Shown piece by piece: positions 1-11,850 of a stretch of DNA of 64,000 nucleotides; the first letter of the stretch is position 1, and the number at the start of each line of letters is the position of its first letter. A model generated the notes under the pieces. The model made no database searches and was not told the DNA's origin. It saw only the letters and a list, made by a program, of their open reading frames with translations. This DNA comes from Sphaerolaimus hirsutus (taxonomy: Eukaryota; Nematoda; Chromadorea; Monhysterida; Sphaerolaimidae). Position numbers and translations under genes: made by a program. The stretch is from positions 7,815,504 through 7,879,503 of the forward strand of contig OZ038460.1 of assembly GCA_964036195.1 (NCBI GenBank), given 5' to 3'.

Positions 1-498
1 GTAATTTATAGGTCTATCGGGATGATTTAATTAATTTATTTTCCCCCATATTGCGAAATAGTTGGCAAAGTGCCCATTCAGTTAACGCTATGGTCGTTGC
101 GTATTCTTCCAGAACATTGTATGCCATTATGTCTGCCGAGTTTACCGATGCACCAACGGTATGTGTGACAGTATGAAACAAATTAAACGGGTGCAAATTT
201 ACATTAAAAATCTAAATTGTGATCTTGCAATTTCAGCATTTTTATGAATACAAAATTATTTGAAACCAGGCTACAACATTTTTTTGCGTCACACCACATC
301 ACAACCTGCCTAAGTATAAAAGCATGCAGAACACATCTTTAGCTTACATCAGGTACTAATGCATGTAATCTGTCCAGCAGCCCTCGAGCGGAGTGCATCC
401 AGAGCGCTGTCCAAAATCCCCTGCCGATCGCCCTGCATGAACGTTGATAAATTGGGAATATCGATTGTTAAAAGAATATTGGGATACCATGTTGAATA

Positions 499-504
499 TT
501 TATT
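499..504 (-). terminator. Possible polyadenylation signal of the F-box/LRR gene
   Basis: AATAAA on the minus strand about 42 bases after the stop codon. This is the usual spacing for a 3' end signal. Chance occurrence is possible in such AT-rich DNA. Confidence 0.45.
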
Positions 505-545
505 ATTTTTTAATATTGAAAAAAAACATTTTTAAATACAAGCGT

Positions 546-3500
546 TCAGTGATAATTGCTACACATGAAAAGATTTCTACTTTTTAAAGTAGAAAAACCC
601 ACGTAAAGGCAGCGCAAACGAATGTACTGCAGCTGCGTCCAGTTGTCCGCGGGCACAGATTCCAGCGCAGAACACTGAAAATCGGCTGCCACTTCCCCAT
701 AAACCAGATCCAGGCTGCGCAGCTGCGGCAGGCCCACCACCAAGGTGCGCAGCGACGCGTCACTTAAATAATCCAAATTTGTCAATTCAAGTTGCTGCAA
801 GCCTGGCAAGCTGCGCACAATTACATTGATCGTCTCCTCGTTACAACCACCACTAACTATCAGAGTGGTGAGCTGCAGCCAGGGCGCCCCCTGCAGCAGC
901 AACCCATTCAAGCCGACTTCCGTAACACCTCGCAGTTCCAAGTGTTGCAGGGAGGCGCGCAGTTGCTGCAAGGCACACGTTGGCGGGGAGTGAGGCAGCA
1001 CTCGCAACCAACCAACCAACCAACCAACCCACAGACTGCACAGAGCTTCTGCTGTCACATCTTCGCAATTTGCCTCAAATTTGGTCAAGTGCTCGCAGGT
1101 GGCCAGCTGCCTGACTGATGCATCACCAATCTGATTCAATGGACATAATTGAACTTCTCTCAGTGTGTCCTTGTGTCGCTCCACCAGCGCAGCAACCAAT
1201 CTGCTGGGGGGTTCAAAATATAGGCATTTTCATGGGGCTATTTACACAGGTCCCGGCCGGGGACCGGTCCCCGGCAAAAATAATTTTTTTCAAAAGTATA
1301 TAATTGGCGCAGTATTTTCATGGTGTAGAAAGCAGAAAAGGGAGAAATTGCCAAAATGGGTATATAACTATCATTCCACAGCAATTCACCAGTTGACAAG
1401 GAGTTGTCAACGAGTTGTTTCTGTGTGTCATTATGTTGTTTCGATGCTGGGTTTGTGCGCGTCACAACTATAGCATGCATTCACATGTTGTGGAATGGTT
1501 TTGTCTAGGGTGTCAAAAATTTTTTATGAAAAATGGAAATGTAAATGGAAAAAATTCAGCGGCTGGAAAACGGAAAAAAAAACCTTGCACTTGCCACGGG
1601 AACGGAAACGGAAAAAAAATTTCAGCGTGTTAACAACAGAAAGAAGGCCAGAAAACTGGAAAATGAAAAATGAAATTTGCACAGAAACAGAAAAAAATTG
1701 CTGAAATTTTGCTGGAAAATGGAAAAAAACTGCTGAATTTGCTGGAAATGGTAAAAATTGCTGCAATTTTGATGGAAAATGGAAAAAAATTAACATAATT
1801 GAAAGCCTGCATGCATGTTTACCTGTTTGGCTGAAACAGAAAACAGACAGTTGAGCCAGAAAAATGGAATATGAGGTGGACAAACAGAAAATTTAGCCGG
1901 AAAATGGAAAAAGGTGAATAAAAAACAGAAAATTGAGCAAGAAAATGAAAAAAAAGCTGGAAAAGCTGAAAATTAAGCCGGAAAACGGAAATTGAGTCGG
2001 AAAAATGGAAAGGGAAATGAAAAAAAATATTGTGGTCCGGAAAACGGAACAAAAAACGGAACTCAAATTTCAGTGGCTGGAAAATGGAAGGGAAAACTTT
2101 GTCTTCAGAAAACAGAAATGGTAAACGGAAATTTGACAGCCTAGTTTTGTTCCACCGTTGCACTTTTTGTCAACGCGTTATGTTCAAGTTCGTGGATATT
2201 GTGTCCCAACATTATCTTTACATGCAAAAACACTGTGATTAGCAAAATATAATTATATATATATAGGGTTGGGACGATATGACTTTTCGATATCGATGTT
2301 CGATATTTTTTTCTGAAACTCGATATTCGATATTGATATGATATGGACCCTCGATATTCGATATTCAATATGAAAATATGCTCGATATTCGATATCGATA
2401 TTTTGATATTTTTGATATTTTGATATTTCGATATTTTCATGCAGATGGGGCTCATTGTGTTTCCATTTGGTCACAAACATGGTTGATCATATTTTTAAAT
2501 GAGCCTTGCAACAGTCAAAATGAGAGGATGAAATGAGAACAGGATTAATCTAATTTTATCAGGTGGAAAATCATTCTGCAGACATTTACATTTCATACTT
2601 GTAACTAGGGGTGGCTGGCTTTTTACATTTGAAAGGTTGTTGTTTAAAAAGACTGCTAAAAATTTTTTAGCCACATTTTGGTGAAATTGTTTCATTGTAA
2701 TGCAGTTTCCTTTGTTAATAAACCCATGTCCATATGAGTTCGGGCAGTTGTAAAAAATTAATTCAATGATAATTTTTGCCGGAACGGGTTAACTCTGGAA
2801 CTTTTGGGCGGTATCAGAAGAAAGCCCAAACATTTCTCTACAAATGTCTTGGGACACCCCCCAGCATAACGCCATGTGGGCCGCTTCTGCGGCCCACATG
2901 GCGTTATGCTGGGGGGTGTCCCAAGACATTTGTAGAGAAATGTTTGGGCTTTCTTCTGATACCGCCCAAAATTTCCAGAGCTCACCCGTTCCAGCGGAAT
3001 TATTCATTGAATAATTTTTTTTCAAGTGCCCGAACTCATATGGACATGGGTTTAGCTTGTATTTTGTTGGGGTGTGTATACATTACCCTTCTTATACTAC
3101 TGTTGATAGCTCAATGAAAAATGGCATGCTATTTATATGAAAAATTACTTTGTGCATTCAAAAGCATACACATGTTGAGCCGGAATTACAGCTCAGCGGC
3201 GTTTGACATGAAATGATGATGTCGTAAAATTGATTACATCAAAATAGACAAAGGTACAGCATTGAAATTTCAGAATTAGATAGTTCTAGTAATTGTGTGT
3301 AATGTCCCAAAAAAAATTATAAAATAATCATTATTAAAGTAGTTATTAATTTAACGTCAAATGATTTTGGTGACATGAAATGTTTGATGTGAAATGTTGA
3401 CGTAGAATGTGTAAATTTTGACATAAAATTAATAACTTATTAAATAATAATTATTTTCTTAATTTTTTTAGAACATTTCACACAATTACTAGAACTATCA

Positions 3501-6500
3501 AATTCTAAAATTTCAATGCTGTACCTATCTCTATTTTGATGTTATCAATTTTATGACACCATCATTTCACGTCAAACGCCGCTGAGCTGTAATTCCGGCT
3601 ATATGGCTGCAGCGTCCAATTTTTGTTGGCTTCGCCCATTTATTATGGGATCAAAAATAGGTCAAACAGAATATCAGAATATCGAAAAAATGGTCGATAT
3701 TTGATATTTTTTCAAAATTTTCGATATTTGATATGAAAAAATGGTCGATATCCGATATTCGATATTCAATACGATATATTGTCCCAATCCCAACCCTAAG
3801 TGTAAATAGAGATGGCCAGTGCTTTTTAAAGTCGCTTTAAAAAAATATTTGCAAGGGTCTCAGTAGTTTGCAATAGTGCTGGAAAAATTGATAACACTCA
3901 AGCACAGGGTATTTTGCAACTTTCACATGCAAGCGTGCAATTTCAAATACACATTACCATTGGAAGTTTTTTTACATCTGTTTAAAAAATTTTTAAGGGT
4001 ATAAGCTTCCATTTGTTCATGGTATTGCGAGGGTTTTGTAAATTTGGACCCCTGCAGGGGGTTCATATAGATAGTAAATCGGTCCTCTGGAGGGATAGAT
4101 AGCTGAAAAAAAGTTTGGGATGTTGTGGGGGTTTAAGGGTGGTAGGGTGTCAACTTTCTGTTTTCCATTTTCTGTTTCGCACTGGCAAAAATTTTCCATT
4201 TCTGTTTCCATTTTCATGATGCTAATTTTCTCCATTTCCATTTCAGGCTGCTAATGTTTTTCATTTCCATTTTTCCAGCTCATTTCTCAGTCTCACAGTG
4301 TAAAAGGCGCCTTATCTGTTTTAGCCAAACTGATAAAAATGCATCAAGGTTTTCAATTCTGTGAAAAAAAATTGTTAATTTTTCCCATTTCAGAGAAATT
4401 TTTGCAAATTTTTCCCGTTTCTGACAAAATTGCTGCAATTTTTTTCTGTTTCCAGCAAATTTTTTGCAAATTTTCCTGTTTTAATGCAAATTTTGTATTC
4501 TGTTTTCCATTTTCCAGCATTTCATTTTGCCATTTTCAGGAAGTGCAAATTTTTCAATTTCCATTTCCGTTTGCAAAATAGTTATCTGTTTCCATTTCTG
4601 TTTTCTGGCAAGTGCAAATTTTTATCATTTCTGTTTTCCAAAAAAAAACCAATTTTTGATACCCCTGGTGGGGAGGTTCACAGGGGTTCAATATATAAAA
4701 TGTATAGAAGCAAGAACCGGGGAAAAATCATTAAAAGTAGGTGAAAAATAAATAAAAAAAGCATATAAAGTACACAAAATAGCATAAAATATACAGTGAA
4801 CACATGAACACATGGAAAAACACAGTGATTGTGATTTTTTTCCGAGATCGGGACTGGGGTTTCAGGAACAGGATTGGGATTGGGTTTTGCAACTTTTTGG
4901 GACCAGGATCCGGATTCAGATTTTGAGATTTCGGAATCGGGATTGGGATTGGGGCTGCGGGATCGGGATCAGGACCACAAAATCCCAAAAATTTTCGGGA
5001 TTCGGGATTCAGATCCCGTCTGGACCCTGTGCATGCTGCAGGGTAAGCATTGCGTAAATTTTGAAATGTTAAATGTGCACAATGTTTGGATAACATTGGT
5101 AGGTACTGTGGGAGTTGCCTGAGTGATTCAACGGCTGGAAGTGCGGGCATGATTGGTCAAGAGTAGGGTGTCAAATTTCCGTTTCCGTTTTCCGTTTCCG
5201 CCTTTCCGCGGGAAAATTTTTTACCTTTCTGTTTTCCGTTTTCCGGGTGCCGAAAAAATTTTACCTTTCCGTTTTCCGTTTTCCGGCAGCCAAAAAATTT
5301 TTACCTTTCCGTTTTCCATTTTCCGGCAGCTGAAAATTTTTTACCTTTCCGTTTCCGTTTTTCCGGCCCATTTTTCTGTTTTCCGGCTGAAAAATTTTTA
5401 CCTTTCCGTTTCCATTTTACCAGGCCATTTTTCCATTTTCTGGCTTGATTTTCAGTTTTCTGGCATTTTTCCAATCTGTATTTATCTTCAATTGGTGTGT
5501 ATTATTATTAATTTATTCAACAGTACGCGTTTAAAACAAAGTACTATTGGCTGGTGTGGCAGGAAATGAATCCCCTTGTTGTCTGTTTTGTCATCACAGA
5601 TCTCAATTATTCCCTTTTCTAGTTGGTTGTCCAAAACTTTCCGGTATTGTTCGAATAAGTTTGGATCTTTGTTGAATCTTCTTATCAGTGATTTAAACCG
5701 CACCAAGGGATCTGCTTTTCCTGTGGGCAGGTCACTGATACTCTCTTTATACGGCCAGTCAATATAGTATCGTTTGTTGTTGTCATTGAATTTTATGCTA
5801 TTTATTATCATCTCCTCTGCAATGTTGTCATTAATTGCATAGGGGTCATCAGTGATTCCCACTGCTTCTAGACTGTGAAATTGTCATAGCGTTTCCTTTC
5901 CTATGGCCACTATGGCTACTTTTTGATGATATTTTGTTGGTTCAGTTAAGCTTGAACTACAAGTGAAGTTACAGGCATCATCCATAGTTGCAGAATGTAC
6001 AGCTACCACAATCAAAGCCAAACAGGCAAACCTGCATGCAGGTTTTCCTTCTGAAAATTTGTCTATTACCGTGCTAATTTCACTTTATTTTTTTCCGTTT
6101 CCATGAAAATTTTGCTTTCTGTTTTCTGTTTTCCGGCATTTCATGTTTCCGTTTTCCGTTTTCCGGCCGACAATTTTTTTTTACCTTTCCGTTTTCCGTT
6201 TTCCGCTCAGTGAAATTTTTTTACCTTTCCGTTTTCCGTTTTCTGGCAGAAAATTTTTTTTACCTTTCCGTTTTCCGTTTTCCGTAAAGTGAAAAAAGTT
6301 TACCTTTCCGTTTTCCGTTTTCCGTAAAAAAAATTTTTTGACACCCTAGTCAAGAGACGCCTAGCGGTGCAGAGGTGAGGCACCACAGGATGCATGCATG
6401 TGCTGGGAGTTTGGATGCGCTGAGGGTTTGGATGCGCTAAGAGTTTGGATGCGCTGAGAGTTTGGATGCGCTGTGAGTTTCCGCCAAGCGATTTACTATC

Positions 6501-9500
6501 TAACTGATTCCCAAAGTGGACCAAATATTTTATACCACACTAGCATATGACACATATTACACAATAACATGAACAAATGGAAACTTTTACACCAACATTG
6601 TTTCAAAAACAATGGAAACAACCTCCAATGGTAATGTGTACCTGAGTGGAATTCCACCAACACGAGCGCCAAACACTAATGGCGATATGGCGCAGTGTTA
6701 AAAAAGCTTCAAGAAATACAAACAGCGCTAATGAAAAACAAAACGCCCGAGTAAATGAACAGACCGGGACCTCTCACCGTCTGATAAAGGTCCAATTTCA
6801 CAAATTTCCAGTGAGCAACTCTGCCGCAGCACAAACAACTTCAAATCCACATTGCACATTGACATTTTTGCAGTTGTCAATGCAGGCCAAAAGCGACCGC
6901 TCTCTGGGACTTCTTCAGACGACCTTTCATTGCGATCAAGTGTGAGAGAGTGCAGCGTGATCTGCTGCAAGTGCGGAGTTGCCCCGGCCAGCGACAGCCA
7001 CATGTCCCAGCCAATTTGGCAATGTTCCAGCTGCAGCTCGGTCAGGTTGGGAAGTGGATGGGCGAAAAAGTCACTGGGCACGCGGCTTGTTTTTATTGAA
7101 ACACTTCGCAACTTCAATTGCCGCAGCCCTGTGCACACCTGCGTTCAAAATAACAATCGATAAATTGCGAATATTCAATCATTTGCAGATTGTGAGAGAA
7201 ACAATTTGTGCATATATTGGGATAACTTGAAATACATTCTTAGATGCGGGTTGTATTTATGTGCAACTGGGTTACCGGACCACGGTCGAGTGCGAAATTT
7301 GTCAAGAAATAAAACCAGCGTGAGCAGGAGCACACAACTCATTTGGCAACACAGCGATTCAGCAACGTTATGACATGTAGTGCCAACGTGGGGACAACAT
7401 TTCCACCAACTTGAAAACAACGTTCTGACAAAATTTTCAGCGTTGGGACAACATCGTTCCACAGCATGTGAATGCATGCTTTTGTTGTGATGCGCACAAA
7501 CCCAACATTGGGCCCACACACACTAGTTGACATCGCAAATTCGCGTCAACTCCGTGTCAATTGAATAAAACAAGAAGTTTGTAAAAAGCATCACACTTAA
7601 CAGGAACAATGAAAATGAAGTGTCATGATGTAAAATTAACTATGCTCTATTAGATAGATAAGTTGAAATCACAGTATCACTTAAATTCAGTTGACATTTA
7701 GTTGACACGAATTCAGTTGACATCCAGTGTGTGGGGGCCCATTGAAACAACATTGGCGCACCGCACACTGAAATTTTGCGTCCAGCGTTCGAACGTTTTT
7801 GCACGCTGAGCTACAAACGCTGAAATCAAAATCTACAGAACAATGCGTTTTTGAAGCGTAAAAATGCGGCTCGCATGCCAATTACGCGAATATTGAAAAT
7901 TCCGAATTGTTTTACGCTTTAAAAATGTTAGGTTCTTGAGATTTTGATTTCAGCATTTGTAGTTCAGCGCGCAAAAACGTTCGAACACCGAACGCAAAAT
8001 TTCAGTGTGCGGTGCGGCAATTATGACACATCGAGACAACAGCGAAACAACGTGTTGACAAGGCCTTGTCAACACGTTGTTTCGCTGTTGGCACTACATG
8101 TCATAACGTTGCTGAATCGCTGTGCAAGGACTTATTTCGCAATATAACCACATTTTAAAGTCAGACACAGACACTTGAAAATGTTCCCCTCAAACCTTCG
8201 GCTGCTGGAACAAGTGGCCCAATGCATCGATGTTGCTTTCAAAGTTTTTCTTTTGAGAACCGTCAACTGCCAGTTGGCGCCACAGCCTCGGCTCGGAGTA
8301 CACGAAGGTGCGCAGCCGCGAGCACAAGGGCGCCACCAGCGCGCACAGCGACTGGGGGGCGGGGCACGCGTACAGCAGAATCGCCTCCAGCACGTGCGGC
8401 ACGTCCGTGGGCTCCTCCAGCAGCTGCGGGTGGCAGAACACTGTATCCCTTGGAACCATAAATACCTAAATAAATAACGGGCTTTGGGCTCTTCCCATGC
8501 ACAGTTGTTAAAACATACTTAAAGTTACTTGAAAAATACATATACTCAGAGACGTATCCAGGATTTTTGAGCGGGGGGGGGGCTGCAGGTTTACGGAGGC
8601 CGGCGAACGGCCGGCTCAGCCCCCCCCCCAAATTTTAACTACAAAATGGCGGAATGGGGCCATGGCGCTGGCGCCATTAGTAGGCGCCACGCCATGGCGC
8701 CATTGGCGTTGGCGCCAGCGCCAGCGCCATGGAACGCTGTATATGTAGGTAAATATACATACAATAACAGCAAAAAGCACACCATTGAGTGTATTTACAA
8801 CGATTTTAGGGCACATGGAGCAAATTTGATGATAATACATCATGTGTGGTGAAAAATGCGCGTTTGCGCGCAACATTTTTTACGCTGACGTTAAAAAAAT
8901 CGCATTTTCTGGTCTCGCCCCGGGAAGGAGGGGCTCCCTGCCCCCCCCCCCCCTGGATACTGCCCTGCATATACTCGAGTACTTTGTAAATACGTATATA
9001 TATGTACCAGTACTGGCCTGTAGGCGTACATTTGCAACGTACACATGTACAGTATTTCCTCGAAATGCCCCCAGGAGGGTGACTGTTTCAGGGAGATGAG
9101 TTGACGGGGGGTTAAACGAGGGGGGTATTTCGAGGTTTATGAATTCATAGTGTCCATTTTGAGGAAGTTATTCCGAGGAAATATGATACATATGCATTGA
9201 AAAAGTTCAGTAATTTTAACGTCTCTGTTCGCATGTTAATATTAAACCGTTTAAGCAGTTGTGTTTGCGTAACATATTAGATTTGGACTCCAGGCTTGTT
9301 TCTCGTATCAACACTGCGTTCAGTGTATTTGCTAGACAGCAATTAGACAATATAAAAAGTCTACGGGCCACACGCTCACTTCAACCAAAACGAACGATAA
9401 TGTAACCCAGAAATGCCACACAAAACTTCTTGAATAGAGCAGCAGAGCCATACAAAACAACCAAGTACAACAGAATTCACCCACAAACAACTGCGTAAAA

Positions 9501-9590
9501 ACAAAGCACTTGCAGAGCGATGACAGAAATGTGCGGGTAACCGACCCTGAGCAGGCGACTCCGCCCCGCGTCGGGCACGGCCGGGTCCAT
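546..9590 (-). CDS. F-box / leucine-rich-repeat protein, five exons
   Basis: Probable substrate-recognition subunit of an SCF-type E3 ubiquitin ligase: an N-terminal F-box would bind SKP1 and the LRRs would bind the target. Exons on minus: 9590-9546 (MDPAVPDAG start), 8423-8196, 7138-6771, 1203-1029 and 965-546 (TGA just after SNYH). Phases agree at every junction and give about 411 residues. Exon 2 carries the F-box-like segment (VPHVLEAILLYA, then LWRQL). Exons 3-5 carry AMN1-type LRRs such as LQQLELTNLDYLSDASLRTL and LRSLDLVYG. Exon 3 could instead stop at 6778 with a stronger-looking GTGAGA donor, but only the GTCCCGG donor after 6771 fits the phase of exon 4. The 5.5-kb intron between exons 3 and 4 holds four fold-back elements. 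The family call is from LRR periodicity, so the exact F-box subfamily is unknown. Confidence 0.72.
1506..2143. mobile_element. hAT-like fold-back element, GGAAAACGGAAA-type arms
   Basis: Begins TAGGGTGTCAA and ends TTGACAGCCTA, flanked by GTTTTGTC (1498-1505) and GTTTTGTT (2144-2151), an 8-bp target duplication with one mismatch. The body is an irregular array of GGAAAATGGAAAA words. No coding capacity is seen: open frames inside it are Phe/Ser-rich translations of the array. Confidence 0.75.
2720..3053. repeat. Near-perfect 330-bp palindrome
   Basis: Arms read ACCCATGTCCATATGAGTTC inward from both ends and meet at a GGGCCGC-TTCT-GCGGCCC hairpin tip near 2881-2892. The inner 100 bases of each arm look identical, so the insertion or its correction should be recent. 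It is nested in the CGATAT element. Confidence 0.85.
3179..3599. repeat. 420-bp inverted repeat (GCCGGAATTACAGCTCAGCG ends)
   Basis: The two ends are reverse complements over roughly 200 bases with a short centre near 3390. No open frame is seen. It is a MITE-like palindrome, also nested in the CGATAT element. Confidence 0.8.
4143..4666. mobile_element. Degenerate fold-back element, TTTCCATTTTCTG-type arms
   Basis: Starts TAGGGTGTCAAC and ends TTGATACCCC. The body is Phe-coding-like TTTCC/TTTCTG words, the opposite orientation of the GGAAAA family. The ends are diverged and I could not find a clean target duplication. Confidence 0.5.
4842..5035. repeat. GGGATCGGGATT-word repeat block
   Basis: Dense GGGAT(C/T)GGGATT words with occasional short spacers. 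It resembles the arms of the element at 12228-12538, but no second arm is evident here. Probably half of a fold-back element. Confidence 0.5.
5164..6348. mobile_element. hAT-like fold-back element (TTTTCCGTTTTCCG arms) carrying a BEL/Pao fragment
   Basis: Ends TAGGGTGTCAA / TTGACACCCTA, with an exact 8-bp target duplication GTCAAGAG at 5156-5163 and 6349-6356. The arms (5164-5475 and about 6090-6348) are ACCTTTCCGTTTTCCG words. The middle holds unrelated DNA including a retrotransposon fragment. The exact duplication shows that arms and cargo form one inserted unit, or that the cargo arrived afterwards. Confidence 0.82.
5545..5885 (-). pseudogene. BEL/Pao retrotransposon polyprotein fragment (before the reverse transcriptase)
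   Basis: A 113-residue stretch matches the conserved BEL/Pao segment between protease and reverse transcriptase. It shows FHSLEAVGI, RYYIDWPYKES, LIRRFNKDPNLFEQY, QLEKGIIE and HFLPHQP in the right order and spacing. The frame breaks before it (TGA/TAG) and leaves the family after it, so it is a fossil without RT, integrase or LTRs. It sits between the arms of the 5164-6348 fold-back element. The family call is from memory of the BEL/Pao consensus. Confidence 0.75.
7510..7740. mobile_element. MITE, GGGCCCACACACACTAGTTG termini, copy 1
   Basis: Termini are reverse complements (…CCAGTGTGTGGGGGCCC at the right). A near-identical copy lies at 56492-56970, where it is interrupted by another element. 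Related, more diverged copies lie at 10119-10366 and 57960-58015 and share the GTTGAC words. Confidence 0.72.
7755..8018. mobile_element. MITE, GGCGCACCGCACACTGAAAT termini
   Basis: Inverted ends GGCGCACCGCACACTG and CAGTGTGCGGTGCGGC, with AAAACGTTCGAACG words inside. Same family as 22600-22842, 13670-14005 and parts of 16555-17325. Confidence 0.65.
8547..8967. mobile_element. hAT-like MITE, CAGAGACGTATCCAGG ends with GGCGCCATGGCGCC core
   Basis: An exact 8-bp target duplication CATATACT flanks it (8539-8546, 8968-8975). Ends are CAGAGACGTATCCAGG and CCTGGATACTGCCCTG, followed by a homopolymer G/C tract and then a core of GGCGCCA words. The copy at 51343-51782 is the same element in the opposite orientation. 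Confidence 0.85.
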
Positions 9591-9634
9591 CGCAGCAGCT
9601 GGTTGGGTGAGTGGCGGGTCTGCGTGCGCATCGG

Positions 9635-9668
9635 GTTACATGCGCTCCGGGTTACATGCGCTCCGGGG
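9635..9668. repeat. Two-copy tandem repeat upstream of the F-box gene
   Basis: GGGTTACATGCGCTCC occurs twice back to back in the GC-rich DNA 45-80 bases upstream of the predicted start codon. It could be promoter sequence. No TATA box is seen here. Confidence 0.4.
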
Positions 9669-9696
9669 TGCATGAGCACCGGCACACGTCCGCACT

Positions 9697-11070
9697 AGTG
9701 ATGGAAAAGCACCAGAAAAATGGCGCCGAGCTCCATTTGGAAACAGGGCGCCAGGCGCACCACAGAAAAAAAGGCCAGGTTAAGTTTTCCGACAGTTTCA
9801 CCGCACCAATCACATCCCCACAAATGTCCATCAGATACACCTGATGAATAGGTAGAACGATATCTAATTTAGCAATTTTCAGTCAAAAATCGATGTTTAA
9901 TGCACCGCTCTCTTAAATTGTTTTATCACTTTTGCGCAACTCAACCTGAAACCATGGTGGCGCCCTTTTAAGATTGCCGCCACAGAAAATGGCGCCAAGC
10001 ACCAATGGCGCCATGGCGCCAAATAATTTGGCGCCAACGCCGTGGCGCCACTCCATCCCTTGGCCCCACCCCGGCGAACAAAATACGCAAACTACAATAC
10101 ACGATAGAACGAAATATCGTTAGGTGCTACACACACTGGTTGACGCCGAAATTAGTGTCAACTCAGAGTCAACTGTTTTTAAGTATAACTATTTTTGATT
10201 TTTTCCCCTGTGTTGATTAAGAAATATTGAGATTCCGATTGATGTAGAATGAAAGAAGGGGATTTTTTGGATACATATTGTAAATGGCTGAGTCAACTGA
10301 ATTTTTGACCAGTTGACTCTGGGTTGACGCTAATTTTGGCGTCAACTAGTGTGTGGAGGGCCTTAGTAACCAAAGCCCAAGCAAACATTTAAAGTGACTT
10401 TTCAAAATGCATATTTAATTCTTTTTATCATTATGTAAATGTATTCCAAAATCACGATACAAAAATGAAGGAAAAAAAACAAATGGAATCGCAGAATAAA
10501 ATAAATCTACAAAATTACGGTAACAAACCAAAATGACCGTGTAGTCAAAAACAGTACCCGAGTTACACTACAAATGAACCCATTATCATAAATATAGCAA
10601 ATCAAATATGTATTTCAAATATTTCTAACTTAATCATTGACAAGGTTTCATGCGGGAACATTTTCCAACCACCAGAATTTCTGCCTTCTCAAAGCATGCA
10701 GCCATTCGAGCAGAACACTACGCAAACCTGGAAAATGCATGACTAAAAAATAAACAAAATTACTGAAGATGCAAGACTGTTTCCAAAAAAAGCGATTGCT
10801 ACTACTAGGGATTGACGGAGTTGTTTTGAACGTTTTTAAAACAATCATCATCCCGTCTTTTTTTTAAAAGTTGTATAACATTTCTAGTGTTACTTATCAA
10901 TTAGGCTTTTTGCACGCAAGCATGCAATTTTGCATAGAAATCTGCATCGGCGGTTGCAGAGATCTCACAACCATATCTGGGAGCTTTTGATAAAAACGTT
11001 GTTAAAAAAACCTTTAAAAAATTTGTTAAATGGAGTCATCAAAATATGTTTTTCTCCATCTCCAGTCCCA
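9697..11070. other. Gene-free stretch: GGCGCC words and a GTTGAC element
   Basis: 9700-10060 holds AATGGCGCCA words that start CTAGTGATGG, probably a decayed fold-back element. 10119-10366 is a diverged GTTGAC-family MITE with TAGTGTGTGG ends. 10370-11070 is AT-rich with nothing recognised. Confidence 0.5.
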
Positions 11071-11078
11071 ATCAGAGG

Positions 11079-11811
11079 TAGGGTTCAAACGATATGACTT
11101 TTCGATATCGATATTCGATATTTTTTTCTGAAACTCGATATTCGATATCGATACGATATGGAACCTCGATATCGATATTCGATATTGAAAAATGGTCGAT
11201 ATTCGATATTTGATATTTCGATATTCGATATGCTTTTGGTATAGCAAGGCATATTTCAAGTGGCATATTGTATTTTCATGTGGTTGCACACATGTTTAAT
11301 CATCTCTTTACTGAAATTTGAATGGTACAAGTTATTTTAACAAGCTTTACATCACTCAATGGTAGAAAATAGAAGAAAAACATGATGAATCAAAGTGTAT
11401 CAGACAAATAACTATTGGTAGATATTACAGTTCATCCTAACCTTCTTGCTTAAGGGCATGTTGCAAAAAAAAGTATATCAGCGTTTTCTGGCTTCAAACT
11501 TAGCACTCCAACAACAATGACATTAAAAATACTGTACTTTTACTCATCAAATACAATACTATAAGCACATCAGATCAACCAGAAACATCTCAAAATGAAA
11601 ATGAAAAGTAAATTTGGTGACACAATACAGGTTCGATATATTGAAAAAATGGTCGATATTCGATATCGATATTCGATATTTTTTTCAAAATTTTCGATAT
11701 CGATATTCGATATTTATTCAAAATTTTCGATATCGATATTCGATATTCGATATTAAAAAATGGTCGATATCCGATATTCGATATTCGATACGATATATCG
11801 TTTGAACCCTA
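11079..11811. mobile_element. hAT-like fold-back element with TCGATATTCGATA arms
   Basis: Ends TAGGGTTCAAACGATATGAC and GAACCCTA, with an exact 8-bp target duplication ATCAGAGG (11071-11078, 11812-11819). The arms are CGATAT words. The 350-base middle is AT-rich and non-coding. Confidence 0.85.
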
Positions 11812-11850
11812 ATCAGAGGTCTCAAAATTTTGAACCTCGCGAGGGCTGGA

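Larger units (their letters stand above)
2264..3798. mobile_element. Fold-back element with TCGATATTCGATA arms, containing two further hairpins
   Basis: Starts TAGGGTTGGGACGATATGAC and ends with the reverse complement, CCCAACCCTA. The arms are dense CGATAT words. Between the arms lie two independent inverted repeats, 2720-3053 and 3179-3599. The flanks show no matching 8-bp duplication, unlike sister copies at 11079, 15472 and 61432. Confidence 0.7.

Noticed and set aside
1524..2163. Phe/Ser-rich open frames of up to 119 codons
   Set aside because: They are translations of GGAAAA/TTTTCC word arrays in a fold-back element and recur in every such array (4339, 5153, 29722, 30070).
2758..3117. 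Three overlapping frames of about 75-113 codons encoding nearly the same peptide on both strands
   Set aside because: The DNA is a palindrome, so both strands encode the same sequence. No gene.
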